A stretch of DNA of 16,071 bases from Bacteroidales bacterium (GCA_024763595.1 JANTFK010000025.1:1-16071); one strand, 5' to 3'; shown: positions 6,611-15,199, counted from the stretch's first letter. Program-made: numbers and translations. Notes: a model not told the origin generated them from the sequence alone.

Positions 6611-9600
6611 TTATCCGGCTGCCCCGGGCCGCCCATGACAGTTTTTATATTTTTTGCCGCTCCCGCAGGGACATGGATCATTACGGCCTACTTTTTTCTC
6701 AACCCTGACCGGTTGTTGTACGCGTGAACGACCATCGGCTGTTTTTCCTCCACCGGATGGATCATTATAACCGGGAACCTCATCCTTATTAGCTTCGAAC
6801 TTACTGAGGTCCATCCTCTTGGGTGCTTCAGCTCTTTTTACACTTTCAGGATCACGCAGGGGTATATGGGCTTTCATCAGGGTAGATACCACATCGCGGT
6901 TCACCTTTTCGATCATGGCGGAGAAGAGCTCAAAAGCTTCGAATTTATAGATCAGTAACGGATCCTTCTGTTCATACTGCGCATTTCTCACCGACTGGCG
7001 CAGATCGTCCAGTTCCCTGAGGTGCTCCTGCCATGACTGGTCGATAGAAGCCAGGATAATGCTCTTCTCGTACGACCTGACAAGCTCCTCCCCCCCCGAG
7101 TTATAGCACGCTTCCAGGTTTGCCAGCACCTGAAATACGCGTGTTCCGTCGGAAACCGGGACCACAATATTTTCATAGACCTGTCGCTGGTGTTCGTATA
7201 CCTGATTGATTACCGGCATGGCCTGCTCAGAAATACTCTCCTGTTTCCGCTTATAGGCATCCAGGAGGATCTCATAGATCCGGTCCACCAGTTCCTCGCT
7301 GTTCAGTTGTTTGAATACATCTTCAGTGACCGGCGATTCAATGGACAGAAAACGAATCAGTTCCAGTGTAAATCCTTCAAAATCCCCGCTGGAATAGAAA
7401 CTATTCACGATACTCTCGGTCACATCGAACATCATATTCGCAATATCGAGACCAATACGCTCTCCAAACAGAGCATGCTTTCTCCGTTTGTAGATCACCT
7501 CGCGTTGTGCATTCATCACATCATCATACTCAAGGAGGTTCTTCCGGATCCCGAAATTGTTCTCCTCCACCTTTTTCTGTGCACGTTCAATGGATTTGGT
7601 GATCATGGAGTGCTGGATAACCTCCCCCTCTTTCAATCCCAGTTTATCCATCATTCCGGCAATCCTTTCCGACCCGAAAAGGCGCATCAGGTCATCTTCC
7701 AGCGAGACGTAAAACTGCGATGAACCAGGGTCCCCCTGCCTTCCGGAACGTCCCCGGAGCTGGCGGTCCACACGCCTCGAATCATGTCGTTCCGTACCGA
7801 TAATTGCCAGTCCCCCTGCCTTTTTCACCTCATCCGTTAACTTGATATCCGTTCCGCGGCCCGCCATATTGGTGGCGATGGTAACAGTTCCCGATTTTCC
7901 GGCCTGGGCCACCACTTCAGCTTCACGCTGATGCAATTTTGCATTCAGTACATTATGTTTTATTCTCCGGATATTAAGCATTTTGGATAACAGCTCCGAG
8001 ACTTCCACTGTGGTGGTTCCCACCAGGGCAGGTCTCCCCTCCCTGTTCAGCTTCACCAGTTCATCGATTACGGAATTGTACTTTTCCCGTTTGGTTTTAT
8101 ATACAAGGTCCTCCCTGTCATCCCGGATAATGGGCCGGTTGGTTGGAATGACCATAACATCAAGCTTGTAAATATCCCAGAACTCTCCCGCTTCAGTTTC
8201 AGCGGTTCCGGTCATACCGGCCAGTTTATGATACATCCTGAAGTAATTCTGGAGGGTGATGGTAGCCCAGGTTTGGGTGGCGGCTTCCACCGTGACATGT
8301 TCCTTGGCTTCAATGGCCTGGTGCAACCCGTCGCTGTACCTTCTCCCCTCCATGATCCTGCCGGTCTGCTCATCCACAATCTTCACCTTGTTATCTATCA
8401 CCACATACTCCACCTCCTTTTCAAACATGGCATACGCTTTCAGGAGCTGGTTCACCGTATGGATCCGTTCCGACTTGACCGCATAGTCCTGCAACATTTT
8501 ATCCTTCATCTCCAGCTTCTTCCGCTCAGGCAGATCGGATTTTTCAATTTCCGCCACTTCACTGCCAATATCAGGCAGGATGAAAAAATCAGGGTCATCC
8601 GAAGTTCCGGTGATCAGGTCAATGCCTTTTTCGGTCAGTTCGACTGCGTGCAGCTTCTCCTCAATGATAAAGTAAAGATCATCGGTAACCAGGTGCATAT
8701 TCTTGGACTGCTCCTGCATATAGTGATTCTCCGTTTTAAGCATCAGGGATTTGTTGCCCTCCTCACTTAGCAATTTGATCAATGGCTTGTATTTCGGATA
8801 ACCTTTGTATGCCTGCAGCAGCTTGAATCCGGCTTTTTCACTATTCTCTTCGGCCAGGTATTTACGCGCTTCCGAAAAAATGGATGTTACAAGCTGCCGC
8901 TGGGCGTTGACCAGGCGTTCCACCTTCGGCTTGTACTCTTCAAACTCCTGATTCTCCCCTTTGGGGACAGGGCCGGATATGATAAGGGGTGTCCTGGCAT
9001 CATCTATCAGGACCGAATCGACCTCGTCCACAATGGCATAATTATGTTTTCGCTGCACCAGTTCACCCGGTAAATGCGCCATATTGTCCCGCAGGTAGTC
9101 AAAGCCAAATTCGTTGTTGGTCCCGAAAGTAATATCACAGTTGTATGCCTTCCTCCTGGCATCTGAATTGGGTTGATGTTTGTCGATACAATCCACCGTG
9201 AGCCCGTGAAACTCATAGATGGGACCCATCCATTCCGAATCCCGCTTGGCCAGGTAGTCATTGACAGTGACCAGATGCACACCTTTGCCGGTAAGTGCAT
9301 TGAGAAAAACCGGCAGCGTGGCCACCAGCGTTTTTCCTTCACCTGTGGCCATTTCGGCGATCTTCCCCTTGTGCAGGGCAACACCTCCGATCAGCTGTAC
9401 ATCATAATGCACCATGTCCCAGGTGATCTCGTTCCCTCCGGCCATCCATCTGTTTTTCCAGATGGCTGTTTCCCCCTTGACTTCAACATATTCGCCGGAA
9501 GCGGCCAGGGTCCGGTCATATTCCAGGGTGGATACTTCCAGTGTTTCATTCTCTTTGAACCTCCTGGCCGTATCCCTGATCACAGCAAAAGCCTCGGGCA

Positions 9601-9925
9601 GAATCTCATCGAGCACCTTCTCAAATTTTGCATCAATCTCCTCATCCAGCCTGTCGATCTCTTTGTAGATCGATTCCTTCTCCGTTACATCCACATCAGG
9701 ATCCTCGGCCTTCCGCTTCAACTCCTCCATGGCAGATTTTTCTTCAGCTACGTATTCCGCCACCCTTTTCTTCAGCGCGGAGGAACGTTCACGCAACTCA
9801 TCATTGGAGAGCTCATGCATGGTACTGTAGGCAGCTTTGATCTGCTCCACAAAAGGCATCACCTCACGCATATCCCTGTCGGCTTTATTGCCCAGGAACT
9901 TTCCTATTATCTTGCCAATATCCAT
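6611..9925 (-). CDS. secA: Preprotein translocase ATPase SecA (long Bacteroidota form)
   Basis: The motor that drives unfolded preproteins through SecYEG. It has 1104 residues against about 900 in E. coli SecA, with extra sequence near residues 55-105 (predicted coiled coil) and about 320-440, as is usual in Bacteroidota. Walker A is at 192-199 (MATGEGKT) and the DEVD box at 300-303. 'GMTGTAETEAGEFWDIY' begins at 570, 'TNMAGRGTDI' at 685, and 'RQLRGRSGRQGDPG' at 721. The C-terminal zinc motif has Cys1085, Cys1087, Cys1096 and His1097, the SecB/ribosome-binding type. The ATG at 9923-9925 lies 31 bases after the ferritin stop and I see no exact promoter box there, so read-through from icd-ferritin is plausible. 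It exports the secreted proteins encoded nearby in a general sense only. Confidence 0.98.
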   Translation of the reverse strand: MDIGKIIGKFLGNKADRDMREVMPFVEQIKAAYSTMHELSNDELRERSSALKKRVAEYVAEEKSAMEELKRKAEDPDVDVTEKESIYKEIDRLDEEIDAKFEKVLDEILPEAFAVIRDTARRFKENETLEVSTLEYDRTLAASGEYVEVKGETAIWKNRWMAGGNEITWDMVHYDVQLIGGVALHKGKIAEMATGEGKTLVATLPVFLNALTGKGVHLVTVNDYLAKRDSEWMGPIYEFHGLTVDCIDKHQPNSDARRKAYNCDITFGTNNEFGFDYLRDNMAHLPGELVQRKHNYAIVDEVDSVLIDDARTPLIISGPVPKGENQEFEEYKPKVERLVNAQRQLVTSIFSEARKYLAEENSEKAGFKLLQAYKGYPKYKPLIKLLSEEGNKSLMLKTENHYMQEQSKNMHLVTDDLYFIIEEKLHAVELTEKGIDLITGTSDDPDFFILPDIGSEVAEIEKSDLPERKKLEMKDKMLQDYAVKSERIHTVNQLLKAYAMFEKEVEYVVIDNKVKIVDEQTGRIMEGRRYSDGLHQAIEAKEHVTVEAATQTWATITLQNYFRMYHKLAGMTGTAETEAGEFWDIYKLDVMVIPTNRPIIRDDREDLVYKTKREKYNSVIDELVKLNREGRPALVGTTTVEVSELLSKMLNIRRIKHNVLNAKLHQREAEVVAQAGKSGTVTIATNMAGRGTDIKLTDEVKKAGGLAIIGTERHDSRRVDRQLRGRSGRQGDPGSSQFYVSLEDDLMRLFGSERIAGMMDKLGLKEGEVIQHSMITKSIERAQKKVEENNFGIRKNLLEYDDVMNAQREVIYKRRKHALFGERIGLDIANMMFDVTESIVNSFYSSGDFEGFTLELIRFLSIESPVTEDVFKQLNSEELVDRIYEILLDAYKRKQESISEQAMPVINQVYEHQRQVYENIVVPVSDGTRVFQVLANLEACYNSGGEELVRSYEKSIILASIDQSWQEHLRELDDLRQSVRNAQYEQKDPLLIYKFEAFELFSAMIEKVNRDVVSTLMKAHIPLRDPESVKRAEAPKRMDLSKFEANKDEVPGYNDPSGGGKTADGRSRVQQPVRVEKKVGRNDPCPCGSGKKYKNCHGRPGAAG
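7090..7097 (-). repeat. G8 homopolymer inside secA
   Basis: Eight consecutive C on the plus strand, so eight G on the coding strand, encoding the Gly-Gly of 'YNSGGEELVR' in the SecA C-terminal region. An indel here would destroy the zinc-binding tail. It is one of several long G/C runs in genes of this window. Confidence 0.8.
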
Positions 9926-9956
9926 GATCCGATGTGCATTAACCTGTTTTTACCGC

Positions 9957-10466
9957 TTATGCTGTTGTGCCTGCCTGACCGGTCCCGCGCATGGAGAGGA
10001 TATCCCTGTCAAACATATAGAGGTTGTGTTTACCCAGCAGCCTCAGTTTATCAATAATGGCCCTGACTGCAGCCTCCTCTTCGACCTGTTCGGTGACATA
10101 CCACTGAAGCCAGCTCTGGGTCGTAAAATCATTTTCGGCGATGCAAACGGCTATGATCTCATTGAACGATCCGGTAATGAATTTCTCATGTTCCAGTACC
10201 TTGTCGAACAACTCAAACACATCCCCGAACTCGGCCGGCGGAGTTTCAATGCCCGGAATAACAGCCTTTCCCTCTCTTTCATTTACATATCTCACCAGCT
10301 TCAGCATATGCATCCGTTCCTCTTCGGTTTGTGCATAGAGCCAGCCCGATACGCCTTCATAACCCTGGGCCTCCGCCCAAGAAGCCATGGAGAGATACAA
10401 CTGGGAAGAGTAGTCTTCCCTCAGTATCTGACGATTCAGAATTTCTTCAACTTTCTTTGGTAACAT
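9957..10466 (-). CDS. ftnA: Non-haem ferritin (FtnA type)
   Basis: A 24-mer iron-storage protein that oxidises Fe(II) and stores ferric mineral in the cytoplasm. The 169-residue product keeps all ferroxidase ligands at the same numbering as E. coli FtnA: Glu17, Glu50, His53, Glu94, Gln127 and Glu130, plus the third-site residues Glu49 and Glu126. The ATG at 10464-10466 (MLPKKVEEILNRQI) is chosen. A longer in-frame extension would run into the icd coding sequence and does not resemble ferritin. It starts 31 bases after the icd stop, on the same strand, and secA follows 31 bases further, so the three may share a transcript. Nothing like a Fur or PerR box is evident in the short spacer. Confidence 0.95.
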   Translation of the reverse strand: MLPKKVEEILNRQILREDYSSQLYLSMASWAEAQGYEGVSGWLYAQTEEERMHMLKLVRYVNEREGKAVIPGIETPPAEFGDVFELFDKVLEHEKFITGSFNEIIAVCIAENDFTTQSWLQWYVTEQVEEEAAVRAIIDKLRLLGKHNLYMFDRDILSMRGTGQAGTTA

Positions 10467-10497
10467 AATAGTTATATAGATTGGTGAATTTCTAAGT

Positions 10498-11763
10498 TCA
10501 CATATTTTCAATGATGGCTGTACCAAACTCAGAGCATTTCAGCTCAATGGGGTCATCCATCAGCCTGGCAAAATCATAGGTTACCCGCTTTTGCATAATG
10601 GCTTCCTGCAATCCTTTAATGATCAGTTCTGCAGCTTCGGCCCAGTCCATATATTGGAGCATCATCACACCCGACAAAATCAGAGATCCCGGGTTCACCT
10701 TGTCCAGTCCTGCATACTTGGGAGCGGTACCATGGGTTGCCTCGAAAATAGCATGTCCTGTTTCATAATTGATATTGGCCCCGGGAGCAATACCAATACC
10801 TCCCACGATGGCAGCAAGGGCATCGGAGATGTAGTCCCCGTTCAGGTTCATGGTGGCGATCACTGAATATTCAGCAGGCCTGGTCAGTATCTGTTGCTGG
10901 AACGCATCGGCAATGACATCTTTGACCAGGATCTTCCCTGCTTTCAAGGCCGATTCCTGTGCTTCATTGGCTTTCTGTTTGCCTTCCTTCTCTGCAATGC
11001 GGTCATACTGGTTCCAGGTAAATACATGGTCGCCAAACTCCTTCTCAGCCAGTTCATATCCCCATTGCTTAAACTGACCCTCGGTGAACTTCATGATTTT
11101 TCCTTTATGCACCAGGGTTACTGAAGGTAAATTGTTTCTGAAAGCATATTGAATGGCAGCTCTTACCAGGCGGGAAGTACCCTCCTTTGAGACAGGTTTT
11201 ATCCCTATGGATGTTGTTTCAGGAAAACGCATGGTAGTCACACCCATCTCCTCCAGCAGGAACTTCTTCAACTTCTCTCCCTCTTCGGTACCTGTCATCC
11301 ATTCAATCCCCGCATAGATATCTTCCGAATTTTCCCTGAAAATCACCATATCGGTTCTGGTGGGATCCTTGACGGGCGAAGGGACACCTTTATAATACCT
11401 GACAGGTCTCAGGCAAACATAAAGATCGAGAATCTGTCTCAGTGCCACATTAAGTGACCTGATACCCCCCCCTACCGGTGTGGTCAGGGGACCCTTGATG
11501 GCCACCAGGTATTCATGAATGGTATCGAGGGTCTCCTCCGGGAGCCATTTCCCTGTCTCCTGATATGCTTTTTCACCTGCGAGCACCTCTTTCCACACTA
11601 TTTTTCTCTTCCCCTGGTAAGCTTTCTCCACTGCTGCATCAAATACCCTGACTGATGCGGCCCAGATATCAGGGCCCGTCCCGTCGCCTTCAATAAAAGG
11701 TACAACGGGAAAATCTGGAACTGTTATCTTTCCATACTGATTGGTAATTTTTGCTCCGGTCAA
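10498..11763 (-). CDS. icd: NADP-dependent isocitrate dehydrogenase
   Basis: Oxidative decarboxylation of isocitrate to 2-oxoglutarate in the TCA cycle. The 421-residue protein is of the E. coli Icd type. The substrate loop 'GGIRSLNVALRQ' contains Ser103, equivalent to the phosphorylated Ser113 of E. coli. Lys220 and Asp310/Asp314 are in the active site. NADP specificity is indicated by Lys349, Tyr350, Tyr396 and Arg400, matching Lys344, Tyr345, Tyr391 and Arg395 of E. coli. The C-terminus 'LKCSEFGTAIIENM' is family-typical. There is no in-frame ATG near the N-terminus; the best start is TTG at 11761-11763. An exact -7 box lies 44 bases upstream. No kinase/phosphatase (aceK) gene is visible, so regulation by phosphorylation is not supported. 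Confidence 0.96.
   Translation of the reverse strand: MTGAKITNQYGKITVPDFPVVPFIEGDGTGPDIWAASVRVFDAAVEKAYQGKRKIVWKEVLAGEKAYQETGKWLPEETLDTIHEYLVAIKGPLTTPVGGGIRSLNVALRQILDLYVCLRPVRYYKGVPSPVKDPTRTDMVIFRENSEDIYAGIEWMTGTEEGEKLKKFLLEEMGVTTMRFPETTSIGIKPVSKEGTSRLVRAAIQYAFRNNLPSVTLVHKGKIMKFTEGQFKQWGYELAEKEFGDHVFTWNQYDRIAEKEGKQKANEAQESALKAGKILVKDVIADAFQQQILTRPAEYSVIATMNLNGDYISDALAAIVGGIGIAPGANINYETGHAIFEATHGTAPKYAGLDKVNPGSLILSGVMMLQYMDWAEAAELIIKGLQEAIMQKRVTYDFARLMDDPIELKCSEFGTAIIENM
11465..11472 (-). repeat. G8 homopolymer inside icd
   Basis: Eight G on the coding strand (eight C on the plus strand) encode the Gly-Gly-Gly just before the substrate-binding serine loop 'IRSLNVALRQ'. An indel here would truncate the enzyme early. 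Confidence 0.8.
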
Positions 11764-11807
11764 AATAATGCTTAACTGTTTAACGTAATGATTGATGAAA
11801 TTTTGTC

Positions 11808-11815
11808 CAAAATTA
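11808..11815 (-). promoter_or_regulatory. Bacteroidota -7 box for icd
   Basis: On the minus strand TAATTTTG matches TAnnTTTG exactly, in the 86-base gap between the lipoprotein gene and icd. The predicted leader is about 40 bases, A/T-rich, and contains no ATG, which supports the downstream TTG as the icd start. The box separates the icd-ferritin-secA group from the dnaX group. Confidence 0.6.
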
Positions 11816-11849
11816 TAAAAAAATGATTGCCTCCATGATAAAATCGAAT

Positions 11850-14126
11850 TTAAGACTCCGGGAAGAGACTGGCAAACAATTCAACAACCTCTTTCCTGGA
11901 AAGTTCGAAACGAATGTAGCGCCGCTTCCCGGCAGGAATTACACATGTTTCATTGTTGCCCTGAAGTGCCATTTCCTTACCCGGCTCTTCAAAGAGGGTT
12001 ATTTTATCACGCCCGACCGGTAACACCAGGTTACCATTCCCGGTCGTGTGCCAGTAGACAACCCATGGTTGTTGCCCGCGTGTAAAGATAAATGCACGTA
12101 TGTTACCCGTTCCTTCACCCTCGGATAAGATCTGGCAGGGTTGCAGTTCATACTCCCCTTTTTCATTCACGAGCAATATGTGTTCCTGGCCGGGATCCTG
12201 AAGCATACGTTTCTGTTCAACGGTAAGGAAGCCGGATGCACGCACCTCCTCCCACCTGCGTATGACTTCCAGGTTATCGGCATTCCTGGGATGATTTCTG
12301 AATTGTTCGAGCTCCCCGATCAGGGATATCACCGAATTCCACCCTGCTGCCCGGCTGGTAACATATTCAATCATATCAGGTTGCGTTCCCATTGTATTGT
12401 CTCCCGGAGCCACATACCCTATCCAGCCAAAGTCAATGGAAGTGAAATCATCTGAGACATGCGCTATCTCCGCCAGTGGATGCTTACGGGTAGCTTCTTT
12501 CATCACTTCCGGTGGAAAGATATCAAATGCATTGCCACGGGTAATGATATGCCAGCTGAAGTGTGATTTCAATGCTCCTTCAGAAAAAACAGGTTTGGTA
12601 ATCAATGCATGATGTACTGCCAGCTGTGCACGGGATACATTGTACCAGAATGGGGGAGGTACATCCTCCGCTCCATCATAATAGATAAATTTAAAGCCCG
12701 CCTCTTCAATAATGCCGGCCAGTCGCGCGGCAACCTCTTCCTGAATATCCGTTTGCTGGTTAAACCGCACAAAGATGGGCCAGGTATCAACATCGAGCAA
12801 CCCGATCAGGTCCCCGGACTCGCGTGCGACAGTGGTTGTGTTAAGGGCCCCTCTTGCGCAATTCAGGAACTGATAAGGCGGGGAGGTGGTATAGTCCTCA
12901 TAAGCAACCAACTCCCTGCCGATCTTTAACAAACGCCTGCCCTCATCCAGGGTGATGCCTTCCGGGTTCTCTTCAACGGTAATGGTGGCAGAATGCCTGT
13001 CAATATCTTCTGCAAGTGTAAATACCCGCCTCAGGTTCAGCCTGTTATCCGGAACCGGCGTAACATATGGATCATTCTTCTGGGCTTTGGAGTAGTGGAT
13101 GTGAAATCCGGGGATCATGCCGGCCCGCTCAATCTTTCCGGTGATCTCCTTCAGGTCTGCCATTCCATTGGGAAACTCCTTACGCCACGGGAAATGGCCC
13201 ATGGACCGGGCAAAATCGGGATAATAAATAACCATCTGCCTGAAACCGCCCTGCCTGGCATAGGCAATGTGCTCATCAATATTGTTAACCGTCACGTTGC
13301 GCAGTTCATAATAGGAATACTTATAGGCTTCACTTCTCCTGCTCTCAACCCCCAGGGGTAACCCATAATCGCGTTCCACACGGTCAATGTGATCCAGCAG
13401 CTGTTCTTTTTCCGAAACGATCAGTGCGGCACTGGCTTTTTCCAGTCGTATGCTGCCCGTAGCGCTGGCGTGAAATAATTTATATCCATCCAAATCTGTG
13501 GCATCGATCCTGGTATAGGGAACTGTGGCCAAGAGATTGATGGCCAGTTTCTCATCCCACGATACATTCAGCCATTCGCCAAAATGTGCCCTGTCCCGCA
13601 CGGGTAATTGCAGCAGTGTAAACTCATCCACAGGGGTCCTGCGTTTAACACCGAATTCGGCCATATGATACTGTAACTCCTTCAGGGTGAACCCGATGTA
13701 GTCCTCTGTAATTGTCAGGCCCACGATAGCCTGATAATCAATAAGTTCAAACCCAATCACCAGATCATTCCCAACCCTGTATACCGTATCTGCCCCAAAT
13801 GTTTTGGCTTTGGCCGGGTAAGCCAGCATCAGCTCATTGTCATAGGGTCTTTTCTGGGTAATGGCAAAAGCGGGCTTGCGCACATCCTGCATCAAACACT
13901 CTTCGCCACTTGCCTTGTGAATCAGGCTCCGTGCTGTCCCGTCACTGGCAATGACCAGCCGCATGGTTTTGTTCTCAATGGTAATGTCCGGTCCTGACCG
14001 CTTCTCAAGCGTACTCCTGCACCCCAACAGATTCAGGGTTAGCCACATGATGAAAAGATACCGGATAATCCTGTAAGGACTCATAACGGTCCGGCTGGTA
14101 CTCATGATAATTTTGTGGTAGTTCAT
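11850..14126 (-). CDS. Lipoprotein with a glycoside-hydrolase-like TIM barrel
   Basis: A 758-residue exported protein that I cannot assign to a named family. A hydrophobic N-terminus ends in lipobox LLGC (Cys36 from the first ATG), so it should be lipid-anchored in the envelope. Residues 50-260 look like an N-terminal beta-sandwich. A barrel from about 275 has strands such as 'RQMVIYYPDF', 'GMIPGFHIHY' and 'FKFIYYDGAEDV', and about 645-745 looks like a C-terminal beta domain. The order resembles alpha-galactosidase-type (clan GH-D) enzymes; Asp484 at the end of 'FIYYD' is the best nucleophile candidate and Glu516 or Asp560 could be the acid, all inferred. Residues 378-445 are an insertion described separately. 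ATGs at 14126, 14105 and 14084 are possible starts; the last gives the best-proportioned signal peptide. It begins 11 bases after the nitrilase stop. Confidence 0.75.
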   Translation of the reverse strand: MNYHKIIMSTSRTVMSPYRIIRYLFIMWLTLNLLGCRSTLEKRSGPDITIENKTMRLVIASDGTARSLIHKASGEECLMQDVRKPAFAITQKRPYDNELMLAYPAKAKTFGADTVYRVGNDLVIGFELIDYQAIVGLTITEDYIGFTLKELQYHMAEFGVKRRTPVDEFTLLQLPVRDRAHFGEWLNVSWDEKLAINLLATVPYTRIDATDLDGYKLFHASATGSIRLEKASAALIVSEKEQLLDHIDRVERDYGLPLGVESRRSEAYKYSYYELRNVTVNNIDEHIAYARQGGFRQMVIYYPDFARSMGHFPWRKEFPNGMADLKEITGKIERAGMIPGFHIHYSKAQKNDPYVTPVPDNRLNLRRVFTLAEDIDRHSATITVEENPEGITLDEGRRLLKIGRELVAYEDYTTSPPYQFLNCARGALNTTTVARESGDLIGLLDVDTWPIFVRFNQQTDIQEEVAARLAGIIEEAGFKFIYYDGAEDVPPPFWYNVSRAQLAVHHALITKPVFSEGALKSHFSWHIITRGNAFDIFPPEVMKEATRKHPLAEIAHVSDDFTSIDFGWIGYVAPGDNTMGTQPDMIEYVTSRAAGWNSVISLIGELEQFRNHPRNADNLEVIRRWEEVRASGFLTVEQKRMLQDPGQEHILLVNEKGEYELQPCQILSEGEGTGNIRAFIFTRGQQPWVVYWHTTGNGNLVLPVGRDKITLFEEPGKEMALQGNNETCVIPAGKRRYIRFELSRKEVVELFASLFPES
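12792..12995 (-). other. Beta-module inserted in the TIM barrel
   Basis: Residues 378-445 of the lipoprotein lie between two barrel segments. They carry a pattern 'LLKIGRELVAYED ... FLNCARGALNTTTVARESGD ... IGLL'. It resembles, from memory, the short beta-modules of phage tail proteins with the consensus 'IGxExixY ... vxRGxxGTxAxxHxxGxxV'. The resemblance is by eye only. Confidence 0.4.
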
Positions 14127-14137
14127 AACTGAGAGAT

Positions 14138-15199
14138 TTATTCCATCATACCGGGCTTGTGCCTGAAAGCCCTGGAGTTATCCATATAATCATCCAACAG
14201 GGTAATCTCAAACTCCCTGACCATTTCCTCTACGGAAAGCGTCTCATCTTCACTGGTCAGCAACACTGAACCAATCCTGCCGGGATCTGATATGGTCACC
14301 GCCCCCCCGTATTTCTTTTTCAGTGCGCTTAATTTCTCCCAGTTAAAATCGAGATGGGCCAGGCAATAATCCAGGTTGACTGTGGCCACCGTAAAATCGA
14401 AATAGTTTGTGGATGTGGCCACCACACGTCCCATGGGATCACGAATTTCTGAAGGGAGGTCCCTGCTGCTCACCGCGGAAACAAAATAGGACCTGCAGGA
14501 ATATGCCCAGCCGGCCTGTACCAGCCCGCCATGATACATGGAGGGAAAGAGCATGATATCGGGTTGCTGCGCAGCGTAGCGCATACGCAGCTCGTCAAAG
14601 TTAAGATCAAAACAGATGGCACACCCTACCGTACCGAAATCACACTGAAAAACAGGGGCTTCGGTTCCGGCCTTAATGCCCGCTTCCATCTCGTTGATTA
14701 CAGGAAAATTCTTATTGTATACACCTGCTATGTTCCCTTCCCTGTCCAGCAGGATACAGGAGTTCCTCCAGCTTTTATCGTCCATCTGACGTATGGTGCC
14801 AAAGGCAATATAACAGTGATGCTTGCTGGCCACGCCGGAAAAATAATCGGTTATCTGTTTACCTCGGGTCCTGAAAAAACGGAACCGCATCTCCTCATCC
14901 AATCCTGCCGGACGGTCACACGCTTCCGGCAGCACGATCAGATCCGGATGATCGGGCAGCACCTGGGCCAGCTCCTTTTCCCAGAAGGCGATCATCTGTT
15001 CCACAAGGAGCTGAGGTTCCTGGCTGAGGTCCAGATGAGGCGGAACCGCCCCAATGGTCGCGATCTTAACATGGTTGGCCCCCCGTAGGCTGAGAGGTAT
15101 CAAGAGGAAAAGGATCATTCCGGATAAGAATGTAACACGAAGTAATTTTTGCATTGCTTTCATTCTGATCGTATCTAAGGTGTACTCATTGTTTGTCAT
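14138..15199 (-). CDS. Exported carbon-nitrogen hydrolase (nitrilase family)
   Basis: An amidohydrolase of the nitrilase superfamily, which cleaves non-peptide C-N bonds (amides, carbamoyl groups, nitriles). Numbered from a possible TTG start at 15202, the catalytic triad is Glu93 ('VLPEACD'), Lys164 ('VYNKNFP') and Cys197 ('GCAICFDLNF'). The N-terminus carries a hydrophobic signal sequence ('FLSGMILFLLIPLSLRGA'), so it probably acts outside the cytoplasm, unlike most family members. The substrate is unknown. The ATG at 15197-15199 shares its A with the dnaX stop (TGATG), favouring reinitiation. ATGs at 15163 and 15154 would give shorter, more typical signal peptides. It is followed 11 bases later by the glycosidase-like lipoprotein, suggesting the pair acts on one substrate carrying both an amide-type and a glycosidic bond. 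Confidence 0.85.
   Translation of the reverse strand: MTNNEYTLDTIRMKAMQKLLRVTFLSGMILFLLIPLSLRGANHVKIATIGAVPPHLDLSQEPQLLVEQMIAFWEKELAQVLPDHPDLIVLPEACDRPAGLDEEMRFRFFRTRGKQITDYFSGVASKHHCYIAFGTIRQMDDKSWRNSCILLDREGNIAGVYNKNFPVINEMEAGIKAGTEAPVFQCDFGTVGCAICFDLNFDELRMRYAAQQPDIMLFPSMYHGGLVQAGWAYSCRSYFVSAVSSRDLPSEIRDPMGRVVATSTNYFDFTVATVNLDYCLAHLDFNWEKLSALKKKYGGAVTISDPGRIGSVLLTSEDETLSVEEMVREFEITLLDDYMDNSRAFRHKPGMME
14312..14318 (-). repeat. G7 homopolymer inside the nitrilase gene
   Basis: Seven G on the coding strand, encoding the Gly-Gly of 'KKYGGAVTI' near the C-terminus. Confidence 0.75.

Noticed and set aside
9173..10057. Long open frame on the plus strand antisense to secA and ferritin
   Set aside because: It mirrors secA codons, spans the gene boundary, and its product has no family-like motif.
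9957..10526. Ferritin gene extended to a start at 10526
   Set aside because: The extra 20 residues overlap the end of icd and do not resemble ferritin; the ATG at 10466 gives the usual N-terminus and matching ligand numbering.
11816..11849. Possible terminator after the glycosidase-like gene (GATT/AATC followed by T7)
   Set aside because: The stem is only four A/T-rich pairs with a long loop; the T run is better read as part of the icd promoter region.
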